Origin: Permianibacter aggregans
GTDB taxonomy: Bacteria; Pseudomonadota; Gammaproteobacteria; Enterobacterales; Permianibacteraceae
Length of the DNA: 64,000 bases
Assembly (NCBI RefSeq): GCF_009756665.1
Contig: NZ_CP037953.1
Location: forward strand, 4,092,001-4,156,000
Direction of reading: 5' to 3'
Under the pieces are notes generated by a model, which worked only from the letters and a program-made list of their open reading frames with translations, was not told the DNA's origin and did no database searches. Shown here piece by piece: positions 54,197 to 63,858 of this stretch. A program made the position numbers and the translations under genes. Positions within the stretch are counted from its first letter, which is position 1. Every line of letters begins with the position of its first letter.

Positions 54197-56779
54197 TTAC
54201 GGACGTTGAATCACCATGATCGGTGAAGTCCAAGTTTCCCAATGCGCCGGATTGTCGTCATCACCCAGTGCTTTTTGCACCGACAATTTTACGACATAGC
54301 GACCATTCGGAACCGTGTAGATTTTCTTTCCTGCCTTGGTGGTACCGTCCCAGGCGAACGAGAAGAAACCGCCTGCAGAACTGTTGCGCGGCAAGTACTG
54401 CTCATCCAGGGCGCGATGCCAGGCTTTGCCGGTTTCGGCATCAAATACTTCCAGGCGGAATTTCTGCACTTGGTGATCGAAATGCACAAGGAAGAACGGT
54501 AGATCATCACCTTGCAGATTGAACACCGCTTCGTCGCCTTGTTTGCTGTATGAACCACCACTGAGGCGTGCCAGCCAAGGGAAATTATTGGCTGTTGGCG
54601 CCAGAATCACTTTACTCTGGTAGTCACCTTTAAAGCCGGCATACGGTACCCGAATTGACTCTCCGACATTTGGCGTAAACACCAGATAACCGCCAAAAAT
54701 CGAACCGTCCGCCAATGCTGCATTGGGAGTGATTGTTGCGTCTACAGCGGCGCTACCAAAAGCGGGCACAATGACTTCCGTTGCACTGAATGCCGCCGTT
54801 GATGGTGCATTAAACTGCGAAACACTGAACGTATTTGGGCCGGTTGCCAATGCTGCTTGATGCGTGACTTGGTAGGTTACCGGTGCAGCGGTTTCGTTAC
54901 TTAACGTGACGGTCTGCGTAGAAGGGCCAGCCTCCGTTTCACCGAGCGAAATTTTACCTGGGCTCGCTTGAACCTTACTCAAAATGACGTCATCAATGTC
55001 GAGCATGCCTGCGCCTTGACGATGCACGTTGTCGAGGAAACCAAGACCAGGATTTCCCGCCCACGCCTTCGGGTCGGCATGATTCTGCAGCAAGCTGCGC
55101 ACCGCTTGAGATGGCGTGTTCGGCTTAGCCTGCAGTAACAATGCAACGGCACCTGCAGTATGCGGTGCTGCCATTGATGTTCCGCTCAGAGTGGCAAAGC
55201 TACCGCGCTCCGTTGGATAGGTAGAGTAAATCAGTCCTCCTGGCGCGCCGATGTCCGGTTTCAGCTGTAGTGTCGGCGATAAACCGTAAGAGCTGAATGA
55301 AGACAACAAATTACCCGTAGCATTAGCGAATGTGCCAACTTCATTGGTCCAAGTAATGGTGACCGGGCCATTCGCCAATCGACTGTCAAGGGTCACACCC
55401 TCTGCATCAGAAATACTGACGACCGGAATGGTGATGCTGGGAGATCCCGCGACCGTAGCACTGAAGCGACCTGCGGAATTGTTATACAGCACCACCGCAC
55501 TGGCGCCCGCGTTTTGCGCGTTTAGCGATTTGATATGAAATGAACAGGTACCTCGACGTATCAAAGCAGCTTGACCTTGTAAACTATTGGCGGGCAATGC
55601 GTTACATGCATCATTCACTGTGCTCGCGGTGCCAGTGCGAGCCAGCGAGATTGAGCCGCCGGATGGTGGTAACGGTGATGCACTAGCCGGAGAAAACCCA
55701 ATCGCGAGATTGTCGGGCGAAGCTCGGAACTGGTTTAAGCGAATATGAGAGTTATCGAACGACGCGACGCTGATGACTTTATCGCCAACAGATGGCGCAC
55801 CCGTTGCGTACAAACCGCTAGTGCCGCTGTTGCCCGCCGATACCACGACGACGATACCTTTGTTGACCAGTTTGGTCGCTGCTTTTGCGGTGGGGTATTG
55901 AGGCCATTGAAATGACGAACCAATGCTCATGTTTAGCACTTGCATGCCATCTTCATAAGCGCGCTCCATCGCTGCCAACATGATGTCTGCTGTAGTTGAA
56001 CCGTAACAGCCGAAGACGCGATAAGCACCCAATGTTGCATCGGGTGCTACGCCTTTCAGCGTGCCATTGGCGCCAACAATGCCTGCGACGTGAGTACCGT
56101 GACCGCCGCCGGTACCGTCCGCACAATCATCAGGGTCATTGTCGGGGGTGGCGACAGGATTGTAGCCTGGAGATGAACTGTCGGCGTTGAATGCATCGCC
56201 GACAAAATCAAAACCAACGGAGACACGGCAGCCAGGGCCAAAGCAACCGCCCAAGTCTGGGTGATGATAGTCAACGCCGGTATCCATTACCGCGACCTTG
56301 ACGCCCATGCCGGTGTAGCCCAGTTGTGAGTGAACGATATCGGCGCCAGTCATGCCCAAGGCAGAGCTTAAGTTCGGGATGTTTTCAGGCTGTTCTTCTG
56401 GACGCTCAATGATTTCGACAGGATAAATGCCAACAACGCCATCCATTTGTCGAAGTTTAGCAATTTCTGTCGGCGAGGCTTCAATGGCATAACCATTGAA
56501 TAGCGACTGAAACTGCCGTCGTTCTTTGAATCGGATATTGGCTTTTTTCGCATTACTTATAAATTTCGATTTTTCTTGGTTAAGCGCGTTTTTAGCACCA
56601 CCATCCACTAATGGCGCCCCGGATAGCTCGACAAACCAAAGCGTGCCGGTTTCATCGGCAAAGTCTGATGTGGAGAGAATGGGGGCTACATCCAACGGCT
56701 GCAACGGTTCATCGGCTATTGCGATGGCAATGCTGGAAGAGAGTAGGGTGGCGATAAAAATGGGTTTGGTTTTTTTCAT
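54197..56779 (-). CDS. secreted S8 subtilisin-like protease with PA domain
   Basis: An 860-residue secreted protease. Signal peptide 1-22, an I9-type propeptide (about 45-125), then the catalytic domain with Asp166 (AVMDTGVD), His227 (GHGTHVAG) and Ser534 (SGTSMAAPHTAG). A protease-associated (PA) insert spans about 370-480. A beta-rich C-terminus of about 250 residues includes Fn3-like segments. No sorting signal is seen. It is transcribed alone and has its own promoter region. Likely role: digestion of environmental protein. Confidence 0.92.
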   Translation of the reverse strand: MKKTKPIFIATLLSSSIAIAIADEPLQPLDVAPILSTSDFADETGTLWFVELSGAPLVDGGAKNALNQEKSKFISNAKKANIRFKERRQFQSLFNGYAIEASPTEIAKLRQMDGVVGIYPVEIIERPEEQPENIPNLSSALGMTGADIVHSQLGYTGMGVKVAVMDTGVDYHHPDLGGCFGPGCRVSVGFDFVGDAFNADSSSPGYNPVATPDNDPDDCADGTGGGHGTHVAGIVGANGTLKGVAPDATLGAYRVFGCYGSTTADIMLAAMERAYEDGMQVLNMSIGSSFQWPQYPTAKAATKLVNKGIVVVVSAGNSGTSGLYATGAPSVGDKVISVASFDNSHIRLNQFRASPDNLAIGFSPASASPLPPSGGSISLARTGTASTVNDACNALPANSLQGQAALIRRGTCSFHIKSLNAQNAGASAVVLYNNSAGRFSATVAGSPSITIPVVSISDAEGVTLDSRLANGPVTITWTNEVGTFANATGNLLSSFSSYGLSPTLQLKPDIGAPGGLIYSTYPTERGSFATLSGTSMAAPHTAGAVALLLQAKPNTPSQAVRSLLQNHADPKAWAGNPGLGFLDNVHRQGAGMLDIDDVILSKVQASPGKISLGETEAGPSTQTVTLSNETAAPVTYQVTHQAALATGPNTFSVSQFNAPSTAAFSATEVIVPAFGSAAVDATITPNAALADGSIFGGYLVFTPNVGESIRVPYAGFKGDYQSKVILAPTANNFPWLARLSGGSYSKQGDEAVFNLQGDDLPFFLVHFDHQVQKFRLEVFDAETGKAWHRALDEQYLPRNSSAGGFFSFAWDGTTKAGKKIYTVPNGRYVVKLSVQKALGDDDNPAHWETWTSPIMVIQRP

Positions 56780-57063
56780 GAAAAGAATCCCTCTTTACTT
56801 TGGCGTGCACACAGGTGTGCTTGTTTTCCTGAACAACGAAACACCTCAGGTCTTCCTGTCAACGAACATGGGCTGTCTACAGAAAGGTTATTGATCTAGA
56901 ACCGATTTGCGCTATCGGTCAACAACAATCGGTTGTCGAGTTCGACATAAGACCAGTTTCCCGCACCGCGAAAAACCAAAACTTAAATTTCAAGCGAGAG
57001 AGTCATTAGGGGTGAGAGAGATAAATTAAGGACTGGCGTACTTTTACGTACGCCAGTTTCGTA
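56780..57063. other. intergenic region between the S8 protease and pilU
   Basis: A 284-base gap upstream of the protease and downstream of pilU. It holds the pilU 3' hairpin (57032-57057: ACTGGCGTAC and GTACGCCAGT, ten pairs) and must contain the protease promoter; nothing else is recognisable. Confidence 0.5.
57032..57057 (-). terminator. hairpin just after pilU
   Basis: A ten-pair perfect stem starts a few bases after the pilU stop on the minus strand and is followed by CCTTAATTT. The T-run is modest. Confidence 0.6.
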
Positions 57064-58197
57064 TTACAACTCGGTTTTGAATGGGTTGGTTTTTTCCGCC
57101 GGTACGGAGAACTGGCTGGAGGCGTCTTTGCTGCCACCCGCTTCACCGAGACGCATGCGCAAGCTAAGATCGGTTTTCGATTCGGCGTAGTGCAATGCGT
57201 CGTCTTTAGTAATCAGGTTTGCTTTATACAAATCGAACAGCGATTGGTCGAACGTGCGCATACCATCGACGTAGTTTTTCTCAATCGCTTTCGGCAAGTC
57301 TTCGAGATAACCGCGTTGGATAATTTCGTTGATGTCCGGCGCCATCATCATGATTTCGACAGCCGGAACTCGCAGGCCACCAATCCCACGCACCAGACGT
57401 TGGGAGATAATGCCTTTCAGTACCGATGACAACTCTTTCATAACATGGCCGCGCATATCCTGCGGGAACAAGTTGCGGATACGATCCAACACTTGGCGGC
57501 AGTTGTTGCCGTGAATCGTCGCCAGCACCAGGTGACCGGTCTGAGCGTAGTTCAGCGCGTACTCCATTGCTTCGGAATCGCGGATCTCACCAATCAGAAT
57601 GACGTCCGGCGCTTCGCGCATGGCGTTTTTCAGCGCATTGTGAAAGCTCTTGGTATCAACGCCGATTTCGCGCTGATCGACGATCGACATCTTGTGATCG
57701 TGCAGAAATTCGATAGGGTCTTCGATGGTCAAGATATGGCCGGTTTCGCGGCGGTTGCGATAATCGAGTAAGGAGGCGAGGGAAGTGGATTTACCCGAAC
57801 CGGTCGGTCCGCAAACCAATACCAGGCCGACACGTTCCATGATCAGGTTTTTGACGATCGGTGGCAGTTTCAAGGTTTCCAGCGCTGGAATATTGGTCTT
57901 GATATGACGCATGACAATGCCGACTTCGCCGCGCTGTTTGAACACGTTGACGCGGAAACGTCCGACACCGTCGGCCGCCAAGGCAAAGTTGGCTTCCCAG
58001 TTTTCTTCAAAATCCTTGATTTGCTGGGCATCCATCAATTTATAGGCGATGTCTTTTATCGCACCTGGCGGCAGAGGGCCGGAACCCATCGGTGTCGATA
58101 CGCCTTCAATCTTCATGTGCGGCGGTGCGCCGGTGCTGAAGAACAAGTCAGAGGCATTCTTTTCCGCCATCAGGCGAAGTAATAGTTTGATATCCAC
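57064..58197 (-). CDS. pilU: type IV pilus retraction ATPase PilU
   Basis: A 377-residue PilT/PilU-type hexameric ATPase for type IV pilus retraction. Walker A is GPTGSGKST, the Asp box region is TIEDPIEFLH, Walker B is DVILIGEIRD, and the His box is GHLVLATIHGNN. N-terminal LLRLMAEKNASDLFFSTGAPP and the extended C-terminal tail after about 345 are PilU-like. A companion pilT gene is not in the window. Confidence 0.9.
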   Translation of the reverse strand: MDIKLLLRLMAEKNASDLFFSTGAPPHMKIEGVSTPMGSGPLPPGAIKDIAYKLMDAQQIKDFEENWEANFALAADGVGRFRVNVFKQRGEVGIVMRHIKTNIPALETLKLPPIVKNLIMERVGLVLVCGPTGSGKSTSLASLLDYRNRRETGHILTIEDPIEFLHDHKMSIVDQREIGVDTKSFHNALKNAMREAPDVILIGEIRDSEAMEYALNYAQTGHLVLATIHGNNCRQVLDRIRNLFPQDMRGHVMKELSSVLKGIISQRLVRGIGGLRVPAVEIMMMAPDINEIIQRGYLEDLPKAIEKNYVDGMRTFDQSLFDLYKANLITKDDALHYAESKTDLSLRMRLGEAGGSKDASSQFSVPAEKTNPFKTEL

Positions 58198-58495
58198 GGA
58201 GCAATCTCAGACAGCAGAACGAGCAGGGGAAACTTAATCAATATAGCAAAAAGCTAGTGGTACGTATGCCATGTTTCTCGTCTGTACGCCGGTTTGAAAA
58301 CGGTTTGCCATTTGGGGCGCAACTGGTTAGGATAGCGCGCCTTTTCGGGGTGACCCGGAAGGCTGCAGGTTGCGAATTGAATCGTATGCCGAAGGGACGG
58401 GCATCAGGGATGATGCGAGCAATGCGCACGCGAAGCGGGCGCCGGTCGTGGGGTTGAGGACGACCTTAAACAACGCAACCCGACAATGAGTTTTA

Positions 58496-58583
58496 GGAGA
58501 GGTGGCCGAGTGGTTGAAGGCGCACGCCTGGAAAGTGTGTATACGGAAACGTATCGGGGGTTCGAATCCCCCCCCCTCCGCCA
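58496..58583 (+). tRNA. tRNA-Ser (anticodon GGA)
   Basis: An 88-base class II tRNA. D-arm GGCCGAGTGGTTGAAGGC, anticodon loop CTGGAAA on stem CACGC/GTGTG, long variable arm TATACG-GAAA-CGTAT, T-arm GGGGG-TTCGAAT-CCCCC, discriminator G and encoded CCA. The acceptor stem GGAGAGG/CCCCTCC has an A.C mismatch at 5:68. Confidence 0.95.
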
Positions 58584-58681
58584 GAAATGAGAAGTAAACT
58601 TCGCGCCCATCCGAGACTGATTAAAGTCGAAAGTGGGGCGGGGTGAGAAGCCCAGAGGGTTTCGACAACTCGTCAAATAAC

Positions 58682-58710
58682 AACAAAGCCGCCTAGCGCG
58701 GCTTTGTTGC
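58682..58710 (+). terminator. hairpin after tRNA-Ser
   Basis: AACAAAGCCGC and GCGGCTTTGTT form an eleven-pair stem with a five-base loop, about 100 bases after the tRNA and 28 before the SRP RNA. The T-run is weak. Confidence 0.6.
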
Positions 58711-58735
58711 TTCGGTCTCTGACCGGTCCGTCTAT

Positions 58736-58845
58736 GGCGGTCTGCAGGGTGCCCGCGCGATGCTAGATGGTGAACTCCGCCAGGCCCGGAAGGGAGCAAC
58801 GGTAGCTGTTGATGCATGCGCCGCGTCAGTGCTCTGCAGGCTGCC
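58736..58845 (+). ncRNA. ffs: 4.5S signal recognition particle RNA
   Basis: The conserved SRP core CAGGCCCGGAAGGGAGCAAC is present within a long rod: GGCGGTCTGCAGGGTGC at the 5' end pairs with GTGCTCTGCAGGCTGCC at the 3' end. Length about 110 bases as expected. Its place just upstream of dnaX is the usual gammaproteobacterial synteny. It binds Ffh for co-translational membrane targeting. Confidence 0.95.
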
Positions 58846-58953
58846 ACCCAATATTTCTTTCTCTGTTTTGAACTCCGGTCTGCATCACCATTCCCGATTG
58901 CCGCTGTGCTAGCATTGCGCCCTTGCTGTCCGCTCCGTCAGCCCAAGGAATTC

Positions 58954-60648
58954 ATGAGTTATCAAGTACTTGCCCGCAAATGGCGACCGCGCGAGTTCAC
59001 CGACATGGTCGGTCAAAGCCATGTACTGAAAGCGTTGACCAGCGCGCTCAGTCAGCAACGGCTGCATCACGCCTATCTGTTCACCGGCACCCGTGGCGTC
59101 GGCAAAACCACCGTAGCCCGCATTTTCGCCAAAGCGCTCAATTGCGAAGAGGGCGTCAGTGCGACGCCCTGTGGGCAGTGCTCGGCCTGTTTCGAGGTCG
59201 ATAGCGGCCGTTTTGTCGATCTGATTGAAGTCGATGCCGCCAGCCGCACCAAGGTCGAAGACACCCGCGACCTGCTCGACAATGTTCAGTACCTTCCGAC
59301 CCGTGGCCGCTACAAGGTTTATCTGATCGACGAAGTGCATATGCTGTCGAATAGCAGCTTCAATGCGCTGCTGAAAACCCTGGAAGAGCCGCCGGCGCAT
59401 GTGATGTTCCTACTGGCGACCACCGACCCGCAGAAAATGCCGGTGACGGTTCTGTCGCGCTGCCTGCAGTTCCATTTGAAAGCGCTGACGCCGGAGCAAA
59501 TCGTCGCGCGTTTGCAACATATCCTGGTCGCCGAAAAAATTGCCTATGACGATGCCACGCTGCCGATGGTCGCGAAAGCTGCCAACGGCAGCTTGCGCGA
59601 CGCGTTGAGCTTGCTCGATCAGGCCATTGCTCATGGCCAAGGCGTGCTGAAAAGCGATGATGTCCGCGACATGCTCGGCTTTGTCGAGCACACCTCGCTG
59701 GCCGGTTTCGTCGCAGCGCTCTGTCAGAAAGATGTTGCCGCGACCATGCAGGCAATCGAGGCAATGGAAGCGTTTGCGCCGGATTATCTGGCCGTGCTCG
59801 ATGAGTTATTGAGCACGCTGCACGGTGCTGCAATTGTCCAGCAATTGCCGGGCTCGCATTACGCCGACAATGAACTCTGTAAGCGTCTCGCCGATGCCAT
59901 TGATGCCGAAACCTTGCAGCTCTATTACCAGATCGCCTTGCACGGTAAACGCGATTTGCCGCTGGCACCAAGCCCGCGTGAAGGTCTGGAAATGTGTGCG
60001 CTGCGCATGTTGGTGTTCGCGCCAAATGAAAATAGCGGCACTGCACAGCGCCCGGAAACGCCGGCAAAAAAGCCTGAAGCCGCAACAGCTCCTGTCCGTC
60101 AGCCTGCGCCAGTCGCGGCTCCGATTGCTGTTGCGGCGAAAAAAGCAGAACCCGTTTCGGAACCTGCCTCCCCAACAACGCATGTCGAACTGGCAACCGC
60201 TAATCCGGTCGCAACGACTAGCGAAGCCAAACCTGAGCCTATCGTCGACAAGGGGCTATGTGCGCTGGCCTCGCAATGGCTGGCCTGGCTGGATGCGATG
60301 AAAGTGCCAGGCTTGCTCGACAATTTGGCACGTCATTGCGCGCTGGTCGAACAGCAGGATGATGTATTGGCGCTGGCAGCCGACCATCAACGCATTGAAA
60401 TGCTCAATGGCACCCGCAAAAGTGAACTTGAGCAAGCGCTCACCCAGCAACTCGGTCGCCCGATCCGAATCGAGATTCGCGAGCCAATCCCGGAAGGGGC
60501 ATTGACGCCGACTCAGTTGCAGAAAGAACGTGAAGCGGCCAAGCGCGCGGCGGCGGAGCAGTCACTGAACAATGACCCGCGGCTGCGCGAACTGCTCGAC
60601 CTGACCGAAGGTCGCTTGCTGACCGAAACAATTCGGGCACTGAACTGA
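58954..60648 (+). CDS. dnaX: DNA polymerase III tau subunit (gamma by frameshift)
   Basis: A 564-residue clamp-loader ATPase. The frame is open from 58816, but that part overlaps the SRP RNA; the ATG at 58954 starts the universal MSYQVLARKWRP. Walker A is GTRGVGKTT, the zinc site CxxxxxCGQCSAC, Walker B YLIDEVHML and sensor-1 LATTDPQK. A Pro/Ala-rich linker begins near 365, and the tau-specific C-terminus is shorter than in E. coli (643 residues). The linker contains a programmed frameshift signal at 60066-60137 that should yield a gamma form of about 374 residues. Confidence 0.95.
   Translation: MSYQVLARKWRPREFTDMVGQSHVLKALTSALSQQRLHHAYLFTGTRGVGKTTVARIFAKALNCEEGVSATPCGQCSACFEVDSGRFVDLIEVDAASRTKVEDTRDLLDNVQYLPTRGRYKVYLIDEVHMLSNSSFNALLKTLEEPPAHVMFLLATTDPQKMPVTVLSRCLQFHLKALTPEQIVARLQHILVAEKIAYDDATLPMVAKAANGSLRDALSLLDQAIAHGQGVLKSDDVRDMLGFVEHTSLAGFVAALCQKDVAATMQAIEAMEAFAPDYLAVLDELLSTLHGAAIVQQLPGSHYADNELCKRLADAIDAETLQLYYQIALHGKRDLPLAPSPREGLEMCALRMLVFAPNENSGTAQRPETPAKKPEAATAPVRQPAPVAAPIAVAAKKAEPVSEPASPTTHVELATANPVATTSEAKPEPIVDKGLCALASQWLAWLDAMKVPGLLDNLARHCALVEQQDDVLALAADHQRIEMLNGTRKSELEQALTQQLGRPIRIEIREPIPEGALTPTQLQKEREAAKRAAAEQSLNNDPRLRELLDLTEGRLLTETIRALN
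60066..60137 (+). promoter_or_regulatory. programmed -1 frameshift signal in dnaX
   Basis: The heptamer A AAA AAG (60066-60072) is in exactly the phase required (gcA AAA AAG). After a -1 slip the next codons are GCC and TGA (60072-60077). Six bases past the heptamer a stem begins: GCCGCAACAGC (60079-60089) pairs perfectly with GCTGTTGCGGC (60127-60137). This is the same slippery sequence as E. coli dnaX. Confidence 0.85.
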
Positions 60649-60670
60649 CAGGCGTTACTGGTTTAACGCG

Positions 60671-60676
60671 TATAAT
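60671..60676 (+). promoter_or_regulatory. possible -10 element of a ybaB promoter
   Basis: A perfect TATAAT lies 22 bases after the dnaX stop and 56 bases before ybaB. No good -35 at 17 bases is visible, so this is tentative. Confidence 0.4.
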
Positions 60677-60731
60677 GACGATATTTTCCGCCGGCTTAAC
60701 TCCGGCACTCCCGTAACAGAGGTAGATGAAC

Positions 60732-61052
60732 ATGCGTGGTATGGGCAATCTGATGAAGCAGGCGCAGGAAATGCAGGCGCGTATGCAAAAGGCTCAGCAG
60801 GAAATTGCACAGATGGAAGTCACCGGCGAAGCCGGCGCTGGCCTCGTCAAGATCACGATGACCGGCAAGCACGATGTCCGCCGTGTCGAGCTGGACGACA
60901 GCCTGATGCAGGAAGACAAGGAAATGCTGGAGGATTTGCTGGCCGCTGCTGTCAACGACGCCGTGCGCAAAGTTGAAAGCACCACGTCCGCAAAAATGAA
61001 CTCCTTGACCGCCGGCATGCCATTGCCGCCTGGTTTCAAAATGCCGTTCTGA
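60732..61052 (+). CDS. ybaB: YbaB/EbfC nucleoid-associated protein
   Basis: A 106-residue DNA-binding protein. It has the typical [22 protein letters not shown] helix, [16 protein letters not shown] and the C-terminal [12 protein letters not shown]. The ATG at 60732 is chosen over one six bases earlier because AGAGG then has nine-base spacing. Synteny dnaX-ybaB-recR is conserved across proteobacteria. It binds DNA as a dimer; precise role unclear. Confidence 0.93.
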   Translation: MRGMGNLMKQAQEMQARMQKAQQEIAQMEVTGEAGAGLVKITMTGKHDVRRVELDDSLMQEDKEMLEDLLAAAVNDAVRKVESTTSAKMNSLTAGMPLPPGFKMPF

Positions 61053-61125
61053 TCTGATGGCCGATGTTCACCATCGGCCAATCTATTTTCTGACGTGAGC
61101 CTTGTCCTGAGTTGAACAACGAGCG

Positions 61126-61722
61126 ATGGAATCCAGCCAACTGATCAAACAATTGGTCGATGCCTTGCGCGTGTTGCCCGGTGTCGGCAACAAATCCGCG
61201 CAGCGCATGGCTTACCATTTGCTCGACCGTCAGCGCGACGGTGGGCGCCGATTGGCCGATGCGCTGCATCGAGCGATGGACGGCGTCCGCGATTGCCTGC
61301 AATGCCGTAGCTTTTCCGATCAGGAAGTTTGCGGTATCTGCCTGGACCAGCGCCGCGATCGCAGCCTGCTTTGCGTTGTGGAATCGCCGAGCGATGTGCA
61401 GGCGATGGAACAGACCCAGGCGTTTCGCGGTCGCTACTTTGTTTTACGCGGCCATCTTTCGCCACTGGATGGTATCGGGCCGGACCAAATTGGTTTGCCG
61501 CAGCTGATTACGATGCTGAAAAGCGGCGAAATCAAGGAACTGATTCTGGCCACCAATCCGACCGTTGAGGGCGAGGCGACGGCCCATTACATCAAGGATT
61601 TGTGCAGCAAGCTGCCGCTGGAAATCACCCGTATCGCCCATGGCGTACCGCTTGGTGGCGAACTGGAATATATCGACGGCAGTACATTGGCGCACTCCAT
61701 TTCCGGCCGCCGTCAATTCTGA
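61126..61722 (+). CDS. recR: recombination mediator RecR
   Basis: A 198-residue protein of the RecFOR pathway. It has a helix-hairpin-helix ([20 protein letters not shown]), a C4 zinc finger ([16 protein letters not shown]), a Toprim domain ([15 protein letters not shown]) and the C-terminal [30 protein letters not shown]. It helps RecO load RecA at gaps. Confidence 0.95.
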   Translation: MESSQLIKQLVDALRVLPGVGNKSAQRMAYHLLDRQRDGGRRLADALHRAMDGVRDCLQCRSFSDQEVCGICLDQRRDRSLLCVVESPSDVQAMEQTQAFRGRYFVLRGHLSPLDGIGPDQIGLPQLITMLKSGEIKELILATNPTVEGEATAHYIKDLCSKLPLEITRIAHGVPLGGELEYIDGSTLAHSISGRRQF

Positions 61723-61809
61723 TTTCTCTCGAAAATCCTCCTTGAAAGCAGGGACTTCTATCCCCATATCCGGGCCATCGTTCGTTTAACCCGGAGGCTC
61801 TTGCATACC

Positions 61810-63702
61810 ATGTCGGCTGCAACCGCTCGTGAAACCCGTCGTTTTGAAACCGAAGTCAAACAACTGTTGCACCTGATGGTGCACTCCTTATACAGCAACA
61901 AAGAAATTTTTCTGCGCGAACTGATCTCCAATGCCGCCGATGCGGCCGACAAGCTGCGCTTTAACGCGCTGTCGAATCCGGAGCTGCTGGCTGGCGATAA
62001 CGATGTTCGTGTGCGACTGATTGTCGACAAAGAAGCCGGCACGCTGACCATCAGCGACAACGGCATCGGCATGACGCGCGACGAAGCCATTGCCAATCTC
62101 GGCACCATTGCCAAATCCGGCACCGCTGAGTTCCTGTCCAAGCTGTCTGGCGATCAGAAAAAAGATGCGCAACTGATTGGCCAGTTCGGTGTCGGTTTCT
62201 ATTCCGGATTTATTGTTGCTGATCGCATCACGGTGCGTTCGCGCGCTGCCGGCACCAAGCCGCAAGAGGCGATTCAGTGGGAAAGCGCCGGTGATGGCGA
62301 ATTCACCATTGAAAGCATTAACAAGGAAGAGCGTGGCACTGATGTCGTGCTGCATCTGAAAGAAGGCGAGAAAGCGTTTCTGGAGCCGTGGCGTCTGCGT
62401 TCGCTGGTGCACAAGTATTCCGAACATATCGCCATCCCGGTGCAACTACCGAAAGAAGATGACGAAGGCAAAGCCACCGACGAATTCGAAACGGCCAATA
62501 AAGCGACGGCGCTGTGGACTCGTCCTAAGTCCGAGATCAGCGACGAGGAATACAAAGAATTCTACAAGCACATCGCTCATGACTTCGATGAACCGCTGAC
62601 TTGGGCGCACAACCGCGTTGAAGGCAAACACGAATACACCTCGCTGTTCTACATTCCAAAGCGTGCGCCGTTTGATTTGTGGAATCGTGATCGGCCGCGT
62701 GGCGTCAAGCTCTACGTAAAGCGCGTGTTTATCATGGATGATGCCGAGCAATTCCTGCCGGTGTACTTGCGTTTTGCCCGTGGCGTCATCGACTCCAATG
62801 ATCTGCCGCTGAACGTTTCGCGCGAAATCCTGCAGGACAGCAGCGTTACCGATGCACTGCGTAAGCAAAGCGTCAAACGTATTCTTGGCATGCTCGACGA
62901 TCTGGCCAAAGATGAAGAGAAATACCTCGGATTCTGGGACGAGTTTGGTCAGGTGCTGAAAGAAGGCTTGGGCGAAGACTTTGCCAACCGCGAAGCAATT
63001 GCCAAGTTACTGCGTTTTGCCAGCACCCACAACGATGACGCCAAGCAGAGCGTCAGCCTTGGTGCCTATGTCGAGCGGATGAAAACCAACCAGACTGCGA
63101 TTTATTATCTGTCGGCGGAGAATTATTCGTCGGCAAAGCATAGCCCGCACCTGGAAGTGTTCCGCAAGAAGGGCATTGAAGTCTTGCTGCTGACCGATCG
63201 CATCGACGAATGGATGCTGTCATATCTGAACGATTTTGACGGCAAGCCATTGGTGTCGGTAACGCGTGGTGAACTCGATCTTGGCGCGCTGGAAACCGAA
63301 ACTGACAAGGCGATTCAGAAAGAGTTGGAGCAGCAGTCGGCCGGCTTGGTGGAACGCATCAAGAATGCGCTAGGTGAACGCGTCAAGGAGGTGCGCATTA
63401 CCCATCGTTTGACCGATTCGCCAGCTTGTGTCGTTGGCGAAAAGCATGAGATGGGCGCCCACATGCTGAAACTGATGAAACAAACCGGTCAGGACGTGCC
63501 GGAGTTCAAGCCCATCTTTGAAATCAACCCGGAACACGCGTTAATCAAACGCCTGGATGCCGAACAGGATGAAGCTCGTTTTGGCGAGTTGACCGACGTG
63601 CTGTTTGATCAGGCCCGGTTGGCGGAGAGTGGCCAACTGGAGTCTGCCGGTAGCTATGTCGCGAAAATGAACAAGCTGTTGCTGGAATTGCTGGCGAAGT
63701 AA
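61810..63702 (+). CDS. htpG: molecular chaperone HtpG (Hsp90)
   Basis: A 630-residue Hsp90. N-terminal ATPase ([53 protein letters not shown]), middle domain with the catalytic Arg region ([11 protein letters not shown]) and C-terminal dimerisation domain. The frame begins at a TTG nine bases earlier, directly after GGAGG, but the ATG fits the family start better. A terminator follows. Confidence 0.95.
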   Translation: MSAATARETRRFETEVKQLLHLMVHSLYSNKEIFLRELISNAADAADKLRFNALSNPELLAGDNDVRVRLIVDKEAGTLTISDNGIGMTRDEAIANLGTIAKSGTAEFLSKLSGDQKKDAQLIGQFGVGFYSGFIVADRITVRSRAAGTKPQEAIQWESAGDGEFTIESINKEERGTDVVLHLKEGEKAFLEPWRLRSLVHKYSEHIAIPVQLPKEDDEGKATDEFETANKATALWTRPKSEISDEEYKEFYKHIAHDFDEPLTWAHNRVEGKHEYTSLFYIPKRAPFDLWNRDRPRGVKLYVKRVFIMDDAEQFLPVYLRFARGVIDSNDLPLNVSREILQDSSVTDALRKQSVKRILGMLDDLAKDEEKYLGFWDEFGQVLKEGLGEDFANREAIAKLLRFASTHNDDAKQSVSLGAYVERMKTNQTAIYYLSAENYSSAKHSPHLEVFRKKGIEVLLLTDRIDEWMLSYLNDFDGKPLVSVTRGELDLGALETETDKAIQKELEQQSAGLVERIKNALGERVKEVRITHRLTDSPACVVGEKHEMGAHMLKLMKQTGQDVPEFKPIFEINPEHALIKRLDAEQDEARFGELTDVLFDQARLAESGQLESAGSYVAKMNKLLLELLAK

Positions 63703-63715
63703 TCGTCAGCATTGA

Positions 63716-63747
63716 ACAAAAGGCGCCTATGAGCGCCTTTTGTTTTT
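63716..63747 (+). terminator. rho-independent terminator of htpG
   Basis: ACAAAAGGCGC and GCGCCTTTTGT form an eleven-pair stem with a six-base loop followed by a run of T, starting 14 bases after the stop. Confidence 0.9.
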
Positions 63748-63858
63748 CTGGATAGCTGGCAATGCGCCTCAACGCGGAATTTGATCGGTCGCTGAGTTTT
63801 GCCCGGCAATCTCGACTATGCTAAAAACCATTCTGGTTTTCTCTTCGATAGCAGGCCT

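Noticed and set aside
58257-58457. 66-residue plus-strand frame upstream of tRNA-Ser
   Set aside because: No binding site, no family features, unusual composition; more likely tRNA promoter region.
58816-58953. Longer dnaX start at 58816
   Set aside because: It would translate the 3' end of the 4.5S RNA; the conserved N-terminus begins at 58954.
60139-60145. Second AAAAAAG heptamer in dnaX
   Set aside because: It is in the wrong phase (AAA AAA G) for -1 tandem slippage of the A AAA AAG type.
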